Source of the DNA: Mycolicibacterium canariasense
GTDB taxonomy: Bacteria > Actinomycetota > Actinomycetes > Mycobacteriales > Mycobacteriaceae
Reading direction: 5' to 3'
DNA: 64,000 nt
Assembly (NCBI RefSeq): GCF_002101555.1
Contig: NZ_LQOL01000052.1
Span: 372,001-436,000 of the forward strand
Shown one piece after another: positions 8,562 to 17,849 of the stretch (positions are counted from its first letter, which is position 1; the number at the start of each line of letters is the position of its first letter). A program made the translations under genes and the position numbers. The notes beneath the pieces were generated by a model. The model made no database searches, was not told the DNA's origin, and was given only the letters and a program-made list of their open reading frames with translations.

Positions 8562-10304
8562 GTGATCACCCGGATGTCCGAACTGTTCCTGCGCACCCTG
8601 CGCGATGATCCCGCCGATGCCGAGGTGCCCAGCCACAAGCTGCTCATCCGCGCCGGGTACGTCCGCCCGATCGGGCCGGGTCTGTACAGCTGGCTGCCGT
8701 TGGGGCTGCGGGTGCTGCGCAAGATCGAGGGCATCGTCCGCGCCGAGATGAACGGTATCGGCGGGCAGGAGATCCTGTTCCCGGCGCTGCTGCCGCGCGC
8801 CCCGTACGAGACCACAAATCGGTGGACAGAGTACGGCGACAACGTGTTTCGGTTGCAGGACCGCCGCAAGAACGACTATCTGCTCGGCCCCACCCACGAG
8901 GAGCTGTTCACCCTCACCGTCAAGGGCGAGTATTCGTCCTACAAGGATTTCCCGGTACTGCTGTACCAGATCCAGACCAAGTACCGCGACGAGGCGCGGC
9001 CGCGCGCGGGCATCTTGCGCGGGCGCGAGTTCGTCATGAAGGACTCCTACTCCTTCGACATCGACGAGGACGGCCTCAAGACCGCCTACCACGCGCACCG
9101 CGAGGCGTATCAGCGCATCTTCGGCCGGCTCGGCGTGAAGTACGTGATCGTGTCCGCGGTGTCGGGTGCGATGGGCGGCAGCGCGTCCGAGGAGTTCCTG
9201 GCCGAGAGCCCGATCGGTGAGGACACCTTCGTGCGGTGCCTGGAGTCCGGGTACGCCGCGAACGTGGAGGCGGTCATCACCGCCGTTCCGGAGGCGCGCC
9301 CGATCGACGGATTGCCGGCGGCCGTCGTGCACGACACCCCGGACACCCCGACCATCGCCACCCTGGTCGACTGGGCCAACGCGACGCTGCCGGGGACCAC
9401 CACCGCCGCCGACACGCTCAAGAATGTGCTGCTCAAGGTGCGGGAGCCGGGCGGCGATTGGGAACTGCTGGCCATCGGCATCCCCGGCGACCGTGAGGTC
9501 GACGACAAGCGCCTCGGCGCCGCGCTGGAACCCGCCGAGTACGCCTTGCTCGACGATGCCGATTTCGCGGCCAACCCCTTCCTGGTGAAGGGGTACATCG
9601 GCCCGAAGGGGTTGCAGGCCAACGGCGTTCGCTACCTGGTGGATCCGCGGGTGGTGGACGGCACGGCCTGGATCACCGGTGCCGACGAGTTGGGCAAGCA
9701 CGTGGTGGGTCTGGTCGCCGGACGTGATTTCACCCCGGACGGGACCATCGAGGCGGCCGAGGTGCGCGACGGCGACCCGTCCCCGGACGGTGCCGGTGTG
9801 CTCACCTCGGCGCGCGGTATCGAGATCGGGCACATCTTCCAGTTGGGCCGCAAGTACACCGACGCGTTCGCCGCGGACGTGCTGGGCGAGGACGGCAAGC
9901 CGGTGCGGTTGACCATGGGCTCCTACGGCATCGGGGTGTCCCGGCTGGTCGCGGTGATCGCCGAGCAGCACCACGACGAGCTGGGGCTGCGCTGGCCGGC
10001 GTCGGTGTCGCCGTTCGACGCGCACGTGGTGATCGCCAACAAGGACACGGCCGCGCGGGCCGGCGCCGGTGAGCTGGCCGCCGAGCTGGATCGGCTGGGT
10101 CTTGAGGTGCTGCTCGACGACCGCACGGCCTCCCCGGGCGTCAAGTTCAAGGACGCCGAACTGCTCGGGGTGCCGTGGATCGTGGTGGTGGGGCGCGGCT
10201 GGTCCGATGGGGTGGTCGAGCTGCGCAACCGGTTCACCGGCGAGACCCGCGAGATCGCGGTGGACGGGGCGTCGGCCGAGATCTCGACCCTGCTCCGCGG
10301 GTAG
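8562..10304 (+). CDS. proS: Prolyl-tRNA synthetase
   Basis: This is a class II aminoacyl-tRNA synthetase charging tRNA(Pro). The 580-residue length and the inserted editing domain between motifs 2 and 3 mark the bacterial type. Visible landmarks are LRTLRDDPADAEVPSHKLLIRAGYVRP at the N-terminus, PRAGILRGREFVMKDSYSFD (motif 2 region), GSYGIGVSRL (motif 3), and an anticodon-binding domain with EVLLDDR and GVKFKDAELLGVPW. It is the first core gene of this block, and its convergent neighbour begins only 3 bases after the stop. Confidence 0.97.
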   Translation: MITRMSELFLRTLRDDPADAEVPSHKLLIRAGYVRPIGPGLYSWLPLGLRVLRKIEGIVRAEMNGIGGQEILFPALLPRAPYETTNRWTEYGDNVFRLQDRRKNDYLLGPTHEELFTLTVKGEYSSYKDFPVLLYQIQTKYRDEARPRAGILRGREFVMKDSYSFDIDEDGLKTAYHAHREAYQRIFGRLGVKYVIVSAVSGAMGGSASEEFLAESPIGEDTFVRCLESGYAANVEAVITAVPEARPIDGLPAAVVHDTPDTPTIATLVDWANATLPGTTTAADTLKNVLLKVREPGGDWELLAIGIPGDREVDDKRLGAALEPAEYALLDDADFAANPFLVKGYIGPKGLQANGVRYLVDPRVVDGTAWITGADELGKHVVGLVAGRDFTPDGTIEAAEVRDGDPSPDGAGVLTSARGIEIGHIFQLGRKYTDAFAADVLGEDGKPVRLTMGSYGIGVSRLVAVIAEQHHDELGLRWPASVSPFDAHVVIANKDTAARAGAGELAAELDRLGLEVLLDDRTASPGVKFKDAELLGVPWIVVVGRGWSDGVVELRNRFTGETREIAVDGASAEISTLLRG

Positions 10305-10307
10305 CCC

Positions 10308-10814
10308 CTACTCGCTGCCGCCCGGGAACGCGAGCGTGACCGGGGCGGCGCCGAGCACCTGGCTCCACCGTGCGGCCAGCACCGCGCTCTGGGTCAGCGC
10401 GGTCACCGCGAACGCGCGGTCCTCGGTGGAGGTGGCTTGTTCGAGCACCGCGCGCCAGGCCACCGCGGTGTCCTCCTCCATGCGGACCGCCAGCTGGGCG
10501 GCCTGGGTCGGATCGGACACCTCCAACGGCAGCTGGTAGCCCACGGCGGGCAGCGGGACGGCCGCCTTGCGGGCGGTCAGCCGGGCGATCGCCTGCTCGC
10601 GCCGCTCGCGGTGCTGGGCCATGGCATCCGATACCAGGTCGTTCTCATCCGGTGTGGAGTGCGCCGACACCACGCCGTAGCCGTAGATGACGCCGTGCTC
10701 GGCGGCCACGGCGTCGAACAGTGCGGCGTCGGCCGGATCGCCGGGCCGGTTCGGGTCGGGCGCCGCCGACTCCGGGGTCTTGGTGGTCGACGGTGTCGGC
10801 TGGGGCGAGGTCAT
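10308..10814 (-). CDS. Ferritin-like domain protein (DUF4439)
   Basis: This 168-residue, mostly helical protein corresponds by position to Rv2844. The core is a four-helix ferritin-like region starting at AALFDAVAAEHGVIYGYGVVSAHS, with a His/Glu-containing second helix (DAMAQHRERREQAI). The N-terminal 25 residues are Pro/Thr-rich and look disordered. No biochemical role is known to me. It overlaps the stop of the upstream lipoprotein gene by 4 bases, so the pair is co-transcribed convergently to proS. Confidence 0.7.
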   Translation of the reverse strand: MTSPQPTPSTTKTPESAAPDPNRPGDPADAALFDAVAAEHGVIYGYGVVSAHSTPDENDLVSDAMAQHRERREQAIARLTARKAAVPLPAVGYQLPLEVSDPTQAAQLAVRMEEDTAVAWRAVLEQATSTEDRAFAVTALTQSAVLAARWSQVLGAAPVTLAFPGGSE

Positions 10815-11362
10815 CGGGCCTGCCCGGGGTCGGCGAGGGCCACCTCATAGGACGCCGTGCAGGCCGCGGCGATGGAGCCGAGCAGCCCGGCCCGGTATCC
10901 GGACAGCGTGGTCGCCAGCTGCGCGGCGCTCTCGGCCGAGGTGTGCAGGGCCGCGGTCACGTCGGCCACGGTCGGGGCCGGGGCGGGCGCGCCCGACGTG
11001 GACCCCGAGGCGGCCCCCGAGGCGGCCCCCGAGGCGGCCGTGGTGGCCGTCGCGGCGGTGGTCGGTGTCTGGCCGCCGGTGATCCGGGTGATCTCGTCGG
11101 ACAGCGCCCTGGCATGGGCGGCACGCACCGAGGCCACGGTGGTCAACGCCGGCACCAGCCGCGGCCGCGCCGTGGTGGCGGCCAGTCCGGCCAGCCGGCT
11201 GTCGGCGTGCGCGCGCTCGAATTGCGCTACCAGATCGGCGAGTTCGGGTGGCGGGGGTGCGGGTGCGCAGGCGGCCGTGCCGAGCGCGGTCAGGACCACG
11301 CCGGCGGGAAGTGCGGTGACCAACAGCCGCCGGCGAGAGATCGTGGGCAAAGCGCTCGGCAC
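10811..11362 (-). CDS. Lipoprotein/Tat-type exported protein of unknown function
   Basis: The GTG at 11362 gives a 183-residue protein beginning VPSALPTISRRRLLVTALPAG. It has twin arginines in an RRR run, a hydrophobic stretch, and a lipobox-like TAAC near residue 27. The mature part is helical and Ala-rich, with an Ala/Thr/Ser low-complexity stretch in the middle. It resembles the Rv2843 position product and may work with the ferritin-like protein encoded just downstream. Upstream in-frame codons exist up to 11491, but those would bury the signal peptide. Confidence 0.68.
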   Translation of the reverse strand: MPSALPTISRRRLLVTALPAGVVLTALGTAACAPAPPPPELADLVAQFERAHADSRLAGLAATTARPRLVPALTTVASVRAAHARALSDEITRITGGQTPTTAATATTAASGAASGAASGSTSGAPAPAPTVADVTAALHTSAESAAQLATTLSGYRAGLLGSIAAACTASYEVALADPGQAR

Positions 11363-11513
11363 GCCCACATCCTGCCATGGTGGGCGGGGTGGTTCGTCCG
11401 TCCGGCTGTTCGTTTGGCCAAAGCGCCGGCACGCCTGGCGTATCGTTTGGTAACCGATTCCTCGGGCCATGCCCGCGGAATGTGTCCGCACAACTCAAGA
11501 TGAGGAGCTCGCC

Positions 11514-12050
11514 GTGGCACCGGATGTCCCGCTGCTGCCGACGCAACAGCAAGTGCTCGAGCTACTCGACGGTGAGTTCGCGCGCGCGGGTTACGAAATC
11601 GAGGACGTGGTGATCAACGCGTCGGTCCGGCCGCCGCGCATCACCGTCGTCGCCGACGGCGACGACGGCTTGGACCTGGACACCATCGCGGCCCTGTCGC
11701 ACACCGCCTCACAGGCGCTCGACACGCTCGACGGCGCCGGAGCGGCGCCTTACGTGCTGGAAGTCACATCGCGTGGGGTCGATCGGCCGCTGACCGAGGA
11801 GAAGCATTTCCGGCGCGCACGCACCCGCAAGGTGGAAGCGGTGCTCACCGACGGTTCGTCGGTGACCGGGCGCATCGGCCACACCGGCGACGGCGCCGTG
11901 CACCTCGTGGTCAACGAGCGCGGCAAGCTGTCGGTCCGGGTGATCCAGCTCTCTGATATCACCAAAGCTGTTGTACAAGTTGAGTTTTCGCCGCCCAATC
12001 AACGTGAATTGGATCTGGTGGAGCAGTCTGGAAAGGGGAGCGACGCGTGA
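11514..12050 (+). CDS. rimP: Ribosome maturation factor RimP
   Basis: RimP (YlxS/DUF150) assists maturation of the 30S subunit. The 178-residue sequence has the family core YVLEVTSRGVDRPLTEEKHFRRA and a C-terminal SH3-like domain (GRIGHTG...VHLVVNERGK). The GTG at 11514 is chosen because GAGGAG lies about 8 bases upstream. The frame stays open to 11469, but that extension is not conserved in character. The stop overlaps nusA by 4 bases (GTGA), starting the rimP-nusA-infB operon. Confidence 0.94.
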   Translation: MAPDVPLLPTQQQVLELLDGEFARAGYEIEDVVINASVRPPRITVVADGDDGLDLDTIAALSHTASQALDTLDGAGAAPYVLEVTSRGVDRPLTEEKHFRRARTRKVEAVLTDGSSVTGRIGHTGDGAVHLVVNERGKLSVRVIQLSDITKAVVQVEFSPPNQRELDLVEQSGKGSDA

Positions 12051-13048
12051 ACATCGATATGGCGGCGCTGCACGCCATCGAAGCCGACAAGGGCATCTCC
12101 GTCGACGTCGTCGTCGAGACCATCAAGTCGGCCTTGCTCACGGCCTATCGGCATACCGAGGGTCATGAGGCCGACGCCCGGATCGACGTCGACCGCAAGA
12201 CCGGCGTGGTGAAGGTGATCGCCAGGGAGTGCGATGCCGACGGCAACCTCATCAACGAATGGGACGACACCCCAGAGGGTTTCGGCCGTATCGCGGCCAC
12301 CACGGCGCGCCAGGTGATCCTGCAGCGACTGCGCGATGCCGAGAACGAGAGGATGTACGGCGAGTTCGCCGCGCACGAGGGCGATATCGTCGCCGGCGTC
12401 GTGCAGCGCGACGCGCGGGAGAACACCCGCGGCAACGTGGTGGTGCGGGTCGGGACCGAGGCCAAGGGTTCCGACGGCATGATCCGGCCGGCCGAGCAGG
12501 TGCCCGGTGAGCGCTACGAGCACGGCGACCGGCTGCGCTGCTACGTCATCGGCGTCAGCCGCGGGGTCCGGGAGCCCAAGATCGAGCTGTCCCGCACCCA
12601 CCCCAATCTGGTGCGCAAACTGTTCGCACTGGAGGTGCCGGAGATCGCCGACGGCTCGGTGGAGATCGTCGCGGTCGCGCGCGAGGCCGGTCACCGGTCC
12701 AAGATCGCCGTGACCTCCAAGGTGCCCGGGCTGAACGCCAAGGGCGCCTGTATCGGGCCGATGGGCCAGCGGGTGCGCAACGTGATGAGCGAGCTGTCCG
12801 GGGAGAAGATCGACATCATCGACTTCGACGCCGACCCGGCGCGGTTCGTCGCCAACGCGCTGTCCCCGGCCAAGGTGGTGTCGGTGACGGTCATCGACGA
12901 GACCACCCGGGCGGCCCGGGTGGTGGTGCCGGACTTCCAGCTGTCACTGGCCATCGGCAAGGAAGGGCAGAACGCCCGGCTCGCGGCGCGGCTCACCGGG
13001 TGGCGGATCGACATCCGCAGCGACGCCGCCGAGCCGGGAACCGCGTGA
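12047..13048 (+). CDS. nusA: Transcription termination/antitermination factor NusA
   Basis: NusA binds RNA polymerase and nascent RNA and modulates pausing and termination. The N-terminal domain is followed by S1 (about residues 108-180, GDIVAGVVQRDARENTRGNVVV) and two KH domains, with GPMGQRVRNVMSEL and AIGKEGQNARLAARLTGW. At 333 residues it is the short actinobacterial form without the acidic C-terminal repeats of E. coli. It is encoded directly after rimP. Confidence 0.96.
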   Translation: MNIDMAALHAIEADKGISVDVVVETIKSALLTAYRHTEGHEADARIDVDRKTGVVKVIARECDADGNLINEWDDTPEGFGRIAATTARQVILQRLRDAENERMYGEFAAHEGDIVAGVVQRDARENTRGNVVVRVGTEAKGSDGMIRPAEQVPGERYEHGDRLRCYVIGVSRGVREPKIELSRTHPNLVRKLFALEVPEIADGSVEIVAVAREAGHRSKIAVTSKVPGLNAKGACIGPMGQRVRNVMSELSGEKIDIIDFDADPARFVANALSPAKVVSVTVIDETTRAARVVVPDFQLSLAIGKEGQNARLAARLTGWRIDIRSDAAEPGTA

Positions 13049-13095
13049 GGCCGGCCGTCCCCGACACGCGATTCTGTCTGCGCGAACGGTGACGG

Positions 13096-13101
13096 TAGAC
13101 T
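13096..13101 (+). promoter_or_regulatory. Possible internal -10 box before ylxR
   Basis: TAGACT ends 5 bases before the GTG at 13107 and lies in the 58-base gap after nusA. It could give an internal leaderless start within the operon. The spacing is slightly short. Confidence 0.3.
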
Positions 13102-13106
13102 GAACC

Positions 13107-13454
13107 GTGATCCAGCGCGAGACTCCGATTTCCCAGCCTCGTGCGCACCGTAGCCCTGATGGACCGGTGCGGACGTGTGTGGGTTGCCGGAAGCGAGAGT
13201 TGGCCGTCGATCTGCTTCGGCTGGCCGCTGTCCTCGACGGGCCCGGCCATTACGCCGTAACCGTCGACTCAGCGGGTAGCCTGCCTGGGCGGGGTGCGTG
13301 GTTGCATCCCGACCGGCAATGCCTCGAAGCGGCGATCCGGCGGCGGGCCTTCGCCCGAGCGTTGCGGATCACCGGTTCACCGGAGATTTCCGCGGTGGTC
13401 GAGTACGTCGAAGCAATTCGGGCACCCGACCGCCACGGGCTAGAGAACAGGTAG
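13107..13454 (+). CDS. ylxR: YlxR family RNA-binding protein (DUF448)
   Basis: This small basic protein lies between nusA and infB, as in most Gram-positive bacteria. The conserved start PVRTCVGCRKRELAVDLLRLA (about residues 15-35) and GRGAWLHPDRQCLEAAIRRRAFARAL are diagnostic of YlxR. The family is proposed to bind RNA and influence transcription or ribosome assembly. The length is 115 residues from the GTG. Confidence 0.9.
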   Translation: MIQRETPISQPRAHRSPDGPVRTCVGCRKRELAVDLLRLAAVLDGPGHYAVTVDSAGSLPGRGAWLHPDRQCLEAAIRRRAFARALRITGSPEISAVVEYVEAIRAPDRHGLENR

Positions 13455-13555
13455 CGAAGAACATGAGCACACCGTGAAGTCCCGATGACCATGCGTCATA
13501 GCTAAACCCGAGGCGCGGCCCTACTACCGCTGTCGCCTCCAGACGAGGAGATGTA

Positions 13556-16351
13556 GTGGCAGGTAAGGCCCGCGTACACGAGTTGGCCAAGGAACTCGGT
13601 GTCACCAGCAAGGAAGTGCTCGCCCGACTTAGTGAACAGGGCGAATTCGTCAAGTCGGCATCGTCGACGGTAGAGGCCCCGGTGGCCCGCCGGCTGCGGG
13701 AATCGTTCGGCGGCGGCAAGCCCGCCAAGAGCGCTCCCGCGGCGAAACCGGCCGCATCGTCGGGTGGCGCCCCGGTACCGGGCCCCCGGCCCGGTCCGAA
13801 GCCGGCCACCGCCGCCCCGGTCACCCCGCCGCCGGCGGCTCCGGCGGCTCCGGCGGCCTCCGCCCCGGTCGAGGCGCAACCCGCGCAACGCCCGGGTCCG
13901 CGCCCCGGCCCGGCGCCGACCCCGGCCGCCCCCGCACCGGCCGCTCCTGCGGCATCGGCTACCCCGGCCGCCCCAACTGGGCCCGCCGATGCCCGGCCCG
14001 GCCCGCGTCCCGGCCCCAAGCCGGCACCGCGTGCCCCGCGCGTCGGCAACAACCCGTTCTCGTCCCAGCAGCCGGTCGAACGTCCGGCTCCGCGCCCGGC
14101 GGCCGGTCCCGGCGGTCCGCGCCCCGGCCCGGGTGCCGGTGGTCCCCGTCCGGGCCCGCGGCCCGGTGGCGCCTCGCCCGGCAACATGCCGCCGCGTCCG
14201 CCCGGCGCTCGTCCCGGTGCCGTCGGCCGTCCCGGTGGTCCGCGTCCCGGACCCGGCGGCGGTCCGCGCCCCGGTCAGGGTGCGCGTCCCGGCGGTGGCG
14301 GCGGTAACTACCGCGGCGGTGGCGCCGGTGGCGGTGCTGGTGCTGGTGCCGGTGCCGGCGGTGGTTTCCGCGGTCGCCCCGGTGGCGGCGGTGCGCCCGG
14401 TGGTGGCGGTGGCCGCCCCGGTCAGCGCGGCGGTGCCGCGGGTGCCTTCGGTCGCCCGGGCGGTGCCCCGCGGCGCGGTCGCAAGAGCAAGCGCGCGAAA
14501 AGGGCCGAATACGAGAACATGCAGGCCCCGGTCGTCGGTGGTGTGCGGTTGCCGCACGGCAACGGCGAGACCATCCGGCTGGCCCGCGGCGCGTCCTTGA
14601 GCGATTTCGCCGACAAGATCAACGCCAACCCGGCCTCGCTGGTGCAGGCGCTGTTCAACCTCGGTGAGATGGTCACCGCCACCCAGTCGGTGGACGACTC
14701 GACGCTCGAGCTGCTGGGCAGCGAGATGAACTACGTCGTGCAGGTGGTGTCCCCCGAGGACGAGGACCGCGAGCTGCTGGAGTCCTTCGACCTCACCTAC
14801 GGCGAGGACGAGGGCGGCGAAGAGGACCTGCAGTCCCGGCCGCCGGTGGTCACCGTCATGGGTCACGTCGACCACGGCAAGACCCGACTGCTGGACACCA
14901 TCCGCCAGGCCAACGTCCGCGAGGGCGAGGCCGGCGGCATCACCCAGCACATCGGTGCCTACCAGGTCAGCGTCGAGCACGACGGCGCCGAGCGGCTCAT
15001 CACCTTCATCGACACCCCGGGTCACGAGGCGTTCACCGCCATGCGTGCCCGTGGTGCCAAGGCCACCGATATCGCGATCCTGGTGGTCGCCGCCGACGAC
15101 GGCGTCATGCCGCAGACGGTGGAGGCCATCAACCACGCGCAGGCGGCCGACGTGCCGATCGTGGTGGCGGTCAACAAGATCGACAAGGAAGGCGCCGATC
15201 CGCAGAAGATCCGGGCGCAGCTCACCGAGTACAACCTGGTGGCCGAGGATTACGGCGGCGACACGATGTTCGTCGACATCTCGGCCAAGCAGGGCACCAA
15301 TATCGAGGCGCTGCTGGAGGCCGTGCTGCTGACCGCCGATGCGGCGCTGGACCTGCGGGCCAACCCCGACATGGAGGCCCAGGGTGTGGCGATCGAGGCG
15401 CACCTGGACCGCGGTCGCGGCCCGGTGGCCACGGTGCTCATCCAGCGCGGCACCCTGCGGGTCGGCGACTCGGTCGTCGCCGGCGACGCCTACGGCCGGG
15501 TGCGCCGCATGGTCGACGAGCACGGCGAGGACGTCGAGGAGGCGCTGCCGTCGCGGCCGGTGCAGGTCATCGGCTTCACGTCGGTGCCCGGTGCCGGTGA
15601 CAACCTGCTGGTGGTCGACGAGGACCGCATCGCCCGCCAGATCGCCGACCGGCGCAGTGCACGCAAGCGCAACGCGCTGGCCGCGCGCAGCCGCAAGCGG
15701 ATCAGCCTGGAGGACCTGGATTCGGCGCTGAAGGAAACCAGCCAGCTGAACCTGATCCTCAAGGGCGACAACGCCGGTACGGTCGAGGCGCTCGAGGAGG
15801 CCCTGCTGGGCATCCAGATCGACGACGAGGTGGAGCTGCGCGTCATCGACCGCGGTGTCGGTGGTGTCACCGAGACCAACGTCAACCTGGCTTCGGCCTC
15901 GGACGCCATCATCATCGGCTTCAACGTCCGGGCCGAGGGCAAGGCCACCGAGCTGGCCAACCGCGAAGGCGTGGAGATCCGCTACTACTCGGTGATCTAC
16001 CAGGCCATCGACGAGATCGAGAGCGCGCTCAAGGGCATGCTCAAGCCGGTCTACGAGGAGAAGGAGCTCGGCCGCGCCGAGATCCGCGCGATCTTCCGGT
16101 CGTCGAAGGTCGGCAACATCGCCGGTTGCCTGGTGCAGTCGGGCATCATGCGGCGCAACGCCAAGGCCCGCCTGTTGCGCGACAACGTCGTGGTGGCCGA
16201 GAACCTCACCATCTCGTCGCTCAAGCGTGAGAAGGACGATGTCACCGAGGTGCGCGACGGGTACGAGTGCGGTCTGACGCTCACCTACTCCGACATCAAG
16301 GAGGGTGACGTCATCGAGACGTACGAGCTGGTCGAAAAGGCGCGGGTGTGA
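13556..16351 (+). CDS. infB: Translation initiation factor IF-2
   Basis: IF-2 is the GTPase that places fMet-tRNA on the 30S subunit. The N-terminal IF2_N helix (VHELAKELGVTSKEVLARLSEQGEF) is followed by a very long Pro/Ala/Gly/Arg-rich linker (about residues 60-310). The G domain has GHVDHGKT at 436-443, DTPGHEAF, and NKID. Domains 2-4 fill the C-terminus. The 931-residue size is typical of mycobacteria. GAGGAG precedes the GTG. The 101-base gap upstream contains no clear promoter. Confidence 0.97.
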   Translation: MAGKARVHELAKELGVTSKEVLARLSEQGEFVKSASSTVEAPVARRLRESFGGGKPAKSAPAAKPAASSGGAPVPGPRPGPKPATAAPVTPPPAAPAAPAASAPVEAQPAQRPGPRPGPAPTPAAPAPAAPAASATPAAPTGPADARPGPRPGPKPAPRAPRVGNNPFSSQQPVERPAPRPAAGPGGPRPGPGAGGPRPGPRPGGASPGNMPPRPPGARPGAVGRPGGPRPGPGGGPRPGQGARPGGGGGNYRGGGAGGGAGAGAGAGGGFRGRPGGGGAPGGGGGRPGQRGGAAGAFGRPGGAPRRGRKSKRAKRAEYENMQAPVVGGVRLPHGNGETIRLARGASLSDFADKINANPASLVQALFNLGEMVTATQSVDDSTLELLGSEMNYVVQVVSPEDEDRELLESFDLTYGEDEGGEEDLQSRPPVVTVMGHVDHGKTRLLDTIRQANVREGEAGGITQHIGAYQVSVEHDGAERLITFIDTPGHEAFTAMRARGAKATDIAILVVAADDGVMPQTVEAINHAQAADVPIVVAVNKIDKEGADPQKIRAQLTEYNLVAEDYGGDTMFVDISAKQGTNIEALLEAVLLTADAALDLRANPDMEAQGVAIEAHLDRGRGPVATVLIQRGTLRVGDSVVAGDAYGRVRRMVDEHGEDVEEALPSRPVQVIGFTSVPGAGDNLLVVDEDRIARQIADRRSARKRNALAARSRKRISLEDLDSALKETSQLNLILKGDNAGTVEALEEALLGIQIDDEVELRVIDRGVGGVTETNVNLASASDAIIIGFNVRAEGKATELANREGVEIRYYSVIYQAIDEIESALKGMLKPVYEEKELGRAEIRAIFRSSKVGNIAGCLVQSGIMRRNAKARLLRDNVVVAENLTISSLKREKDDVTEVRDGYECGLTLTYSDIKEGDVIETYELVEKARV

Positions 16352-16384
16352 CGATGAGCGGTTCCGTGACGAGGAGAGGACACA

Positions 16385-16876
16385 GTGGCTGATCCGGCGC
16401 GCGCCAAACGGCTCGCCAAGCGGATCTCCACGATCGTCGCCTCGGCCATCGAGTACGAGATCAAGGATCCCCGCCTGGCGGGAGTCACGATCACCGACGC
16501 GAAGGTGACCGCCGACCTGCACGACGCCACGCTGTACTACACGGTGCTGGGGTCGACGCTGGAGGACGAGCCGGACTACGCCGGAGCCGCCGCGGCGCTG
16601 GAGAGCGCCAAGGGTGTGCTGCGGTCCAAGGTCGGCGCCGGCACCGGGGTGCGGTTCACCCCGACGCTGGCGTTCGCCAGGGACACGGTGCCCGACGCCG
16701 CGCACCGGATGGAGGAGCTGCTGTCCCGGGTCAAGGCGGCCGATGCCGACCTGGCCCGGGTCAGGGAGGGCGCCGTGCCGGCCGGCGAGGCCGACCCGTA
16801 CCGTGTCACTGGGGCGGAGGACGACCGTAGAAGCTCGGCTGAGGACACCGGTGACGACGACCGATTCGACGATTGA
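16385..16876 (+). CDS. rbfA: Ribosome-binding factor A
   Basis: RbfA is a KH-fold protein needed for late 30S maturation. The family core is visible as ADPARAKRLAKRISTIVASAIEYEIKDPRL and GVTITDAKVTADLHDATLYYTVLG. The acidic C-terminal tail (from about residue 130) is poorly conserved. GAGGAGAGG lies just before the GTG. Its 3' end overlaps the next gene by 26 bases. Confidence 0.95.
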   Translation: MADPARAKRLAKRISTIVASAIEYEIKDPRLAGVTITDAKVTADLHDATLYYTVLGSTLEDEPDYAGAAAALESAKGVLRSKVGAGTGVRFTPTLAFARDTVPDAAHRMEELLSRVKAADADLARVREGAVPAGEADPYRVTGAEDDRRSSAEDTGDDDRFDD

Positions 16877-17849
16877 GGTAGCGGTACCAGGCGCCAGAGT
16901 CGACGCCCACGGCGCCGCCGGGCTGTGCGCCGCCGCCCGCACCATCGTCGTGGTCTGTCACGTGTATCCCGACGCCGACACCATCGGTGCCGGGTTGGCG
17001 CTGGCCCAGGTGGCCGCGGCCGCCGGTAAGGACGTCCAGGTCAGCTTCGCCGCACCGGCGCAGCTGCCCGAATCCCTGCACAGCCTGCCGGGGGTGCACC
17101 TGCTGGTGGCGCCCGACCAGGTGCGCCCGGACGCCGACCTCGTCGTCACCGTCGACATCCCCACGTTGAGCCGGCTCGGTAGTCTCGCCGAGCTCGCCGA
17201 CGGCCGGTGTGCGGTGCTGGTGATCGACCATCACGCGTCCAACGCGTTGTTCGGCACCGCCAACTATGTCGACCCGTCGGCGGACTCGACCACGATGATG
17301 GTGGCCGACCTGCTCGACGCCTGGGGCAAGCCGATCGACGGCCCGATCGCGCACTGCCTGTACGCCGGGCTGACCACCGACACCGGCTCGTTCCGGTGGG
17401 CCAGCGCCCGGGCACACCGGCTGGCCGAACGGCTGCTGGGCATCGGCGTCGACAACGCCGCGATCAGCCGCACGTTGATGGACACCCATCCCTTCGCGTG
17501 GTTGCCGATGCTGTCACGCGTGCTGGGTGCGGCCCGGCTGATCCCCGACGCCGCCGCCGGCGGGGGATTGGTGTACACCGTTGTGCCGCACGCGGAATGG
17601 TCCAAGGCGCGGTCGGAGGAGGTGGAGAGCATCGTCGATATCGTGCGCACCACCGCCGAGGCAGAGGTGGCCGCGGTGCTCAAGGAGACTGAACCCGGGC
17701 AGTGGTCGGTCTCGATGCGCTCCAAGACCCTGGACATCTCCGGGGTGGCCGGTGGATTCGGCGGTGGCGGTCATCGCCAGGCCGCCGGATACACGGCCAC
17801 CGGAAGCGCCGACGAGGTGGCGGCAGCGCTGCGCCGCGCACTTGACTGA
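16851..17849 (+). CDS. cnpB: DHH/DHHA1 phosphoesterase (c-di-AMP / nanoRNA phosphodiesterase)
   Basis: This is a DHH-superfamily enzyme matching Rv2837c, which is reported to hydrolyse c-di-AMP and short oligoribonucleotides (also named NrnA). Metal-binding motifs are visible: DADTIGAGLAL near residues 42-52 and VIDHHASN near residue 125. The C-terminal DHHA1 domain ends with GGFGGGGHRQAAG. The GTG at 16851 lies inside rbfA (26-base overlap), implying coupled translation. The length from it is 332 residues. Confidence 0.92.
   Translation: MTTTDSTIEVAVPGARVDAHGAAGLCAAARTIVVVCHVYPDADTIGAGLALAQVAAAAGKDVQVSFAAPAQLPESLHSLPGVHLLVAPDQVRPDADLVVTVDIPTLSRLGSLAELADGRCAVLVIDHHASNALFGTANYVDPSADSTTMMVADLLDAWGKPIDGPIAHCLYAGLTTDTGSFRWASARAHRLAERLLGIGVDNAAISRTLMDTHPFAWLPMLSRVLGAARLIPDAAAGGGLVYTVVPHAEWSKARSEEVESIVDIVRTTAEAEVAAVLKETEPGQWSVSMRSKTLDISGVAGGFGGGGHRQAAGYTATGSADEVAAALRRALD

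Noticed and set aside
11413..11422. TTTGGCCAAA palindrome upstream of rimP
   Set aside because: Ten bases of symmetry are common by chance at this scale, and no regulator or spacing supports it.
13502..16945. A 1147-codon open frame on the minus strand opposite infB
   Set aside because: It mirrors the codon structure of infB and rbfA, has a low-complexity translation and no domain. High GC content produces such shadows opposite most long genes here (also opposite cobB, efpA, pnp and dapA).
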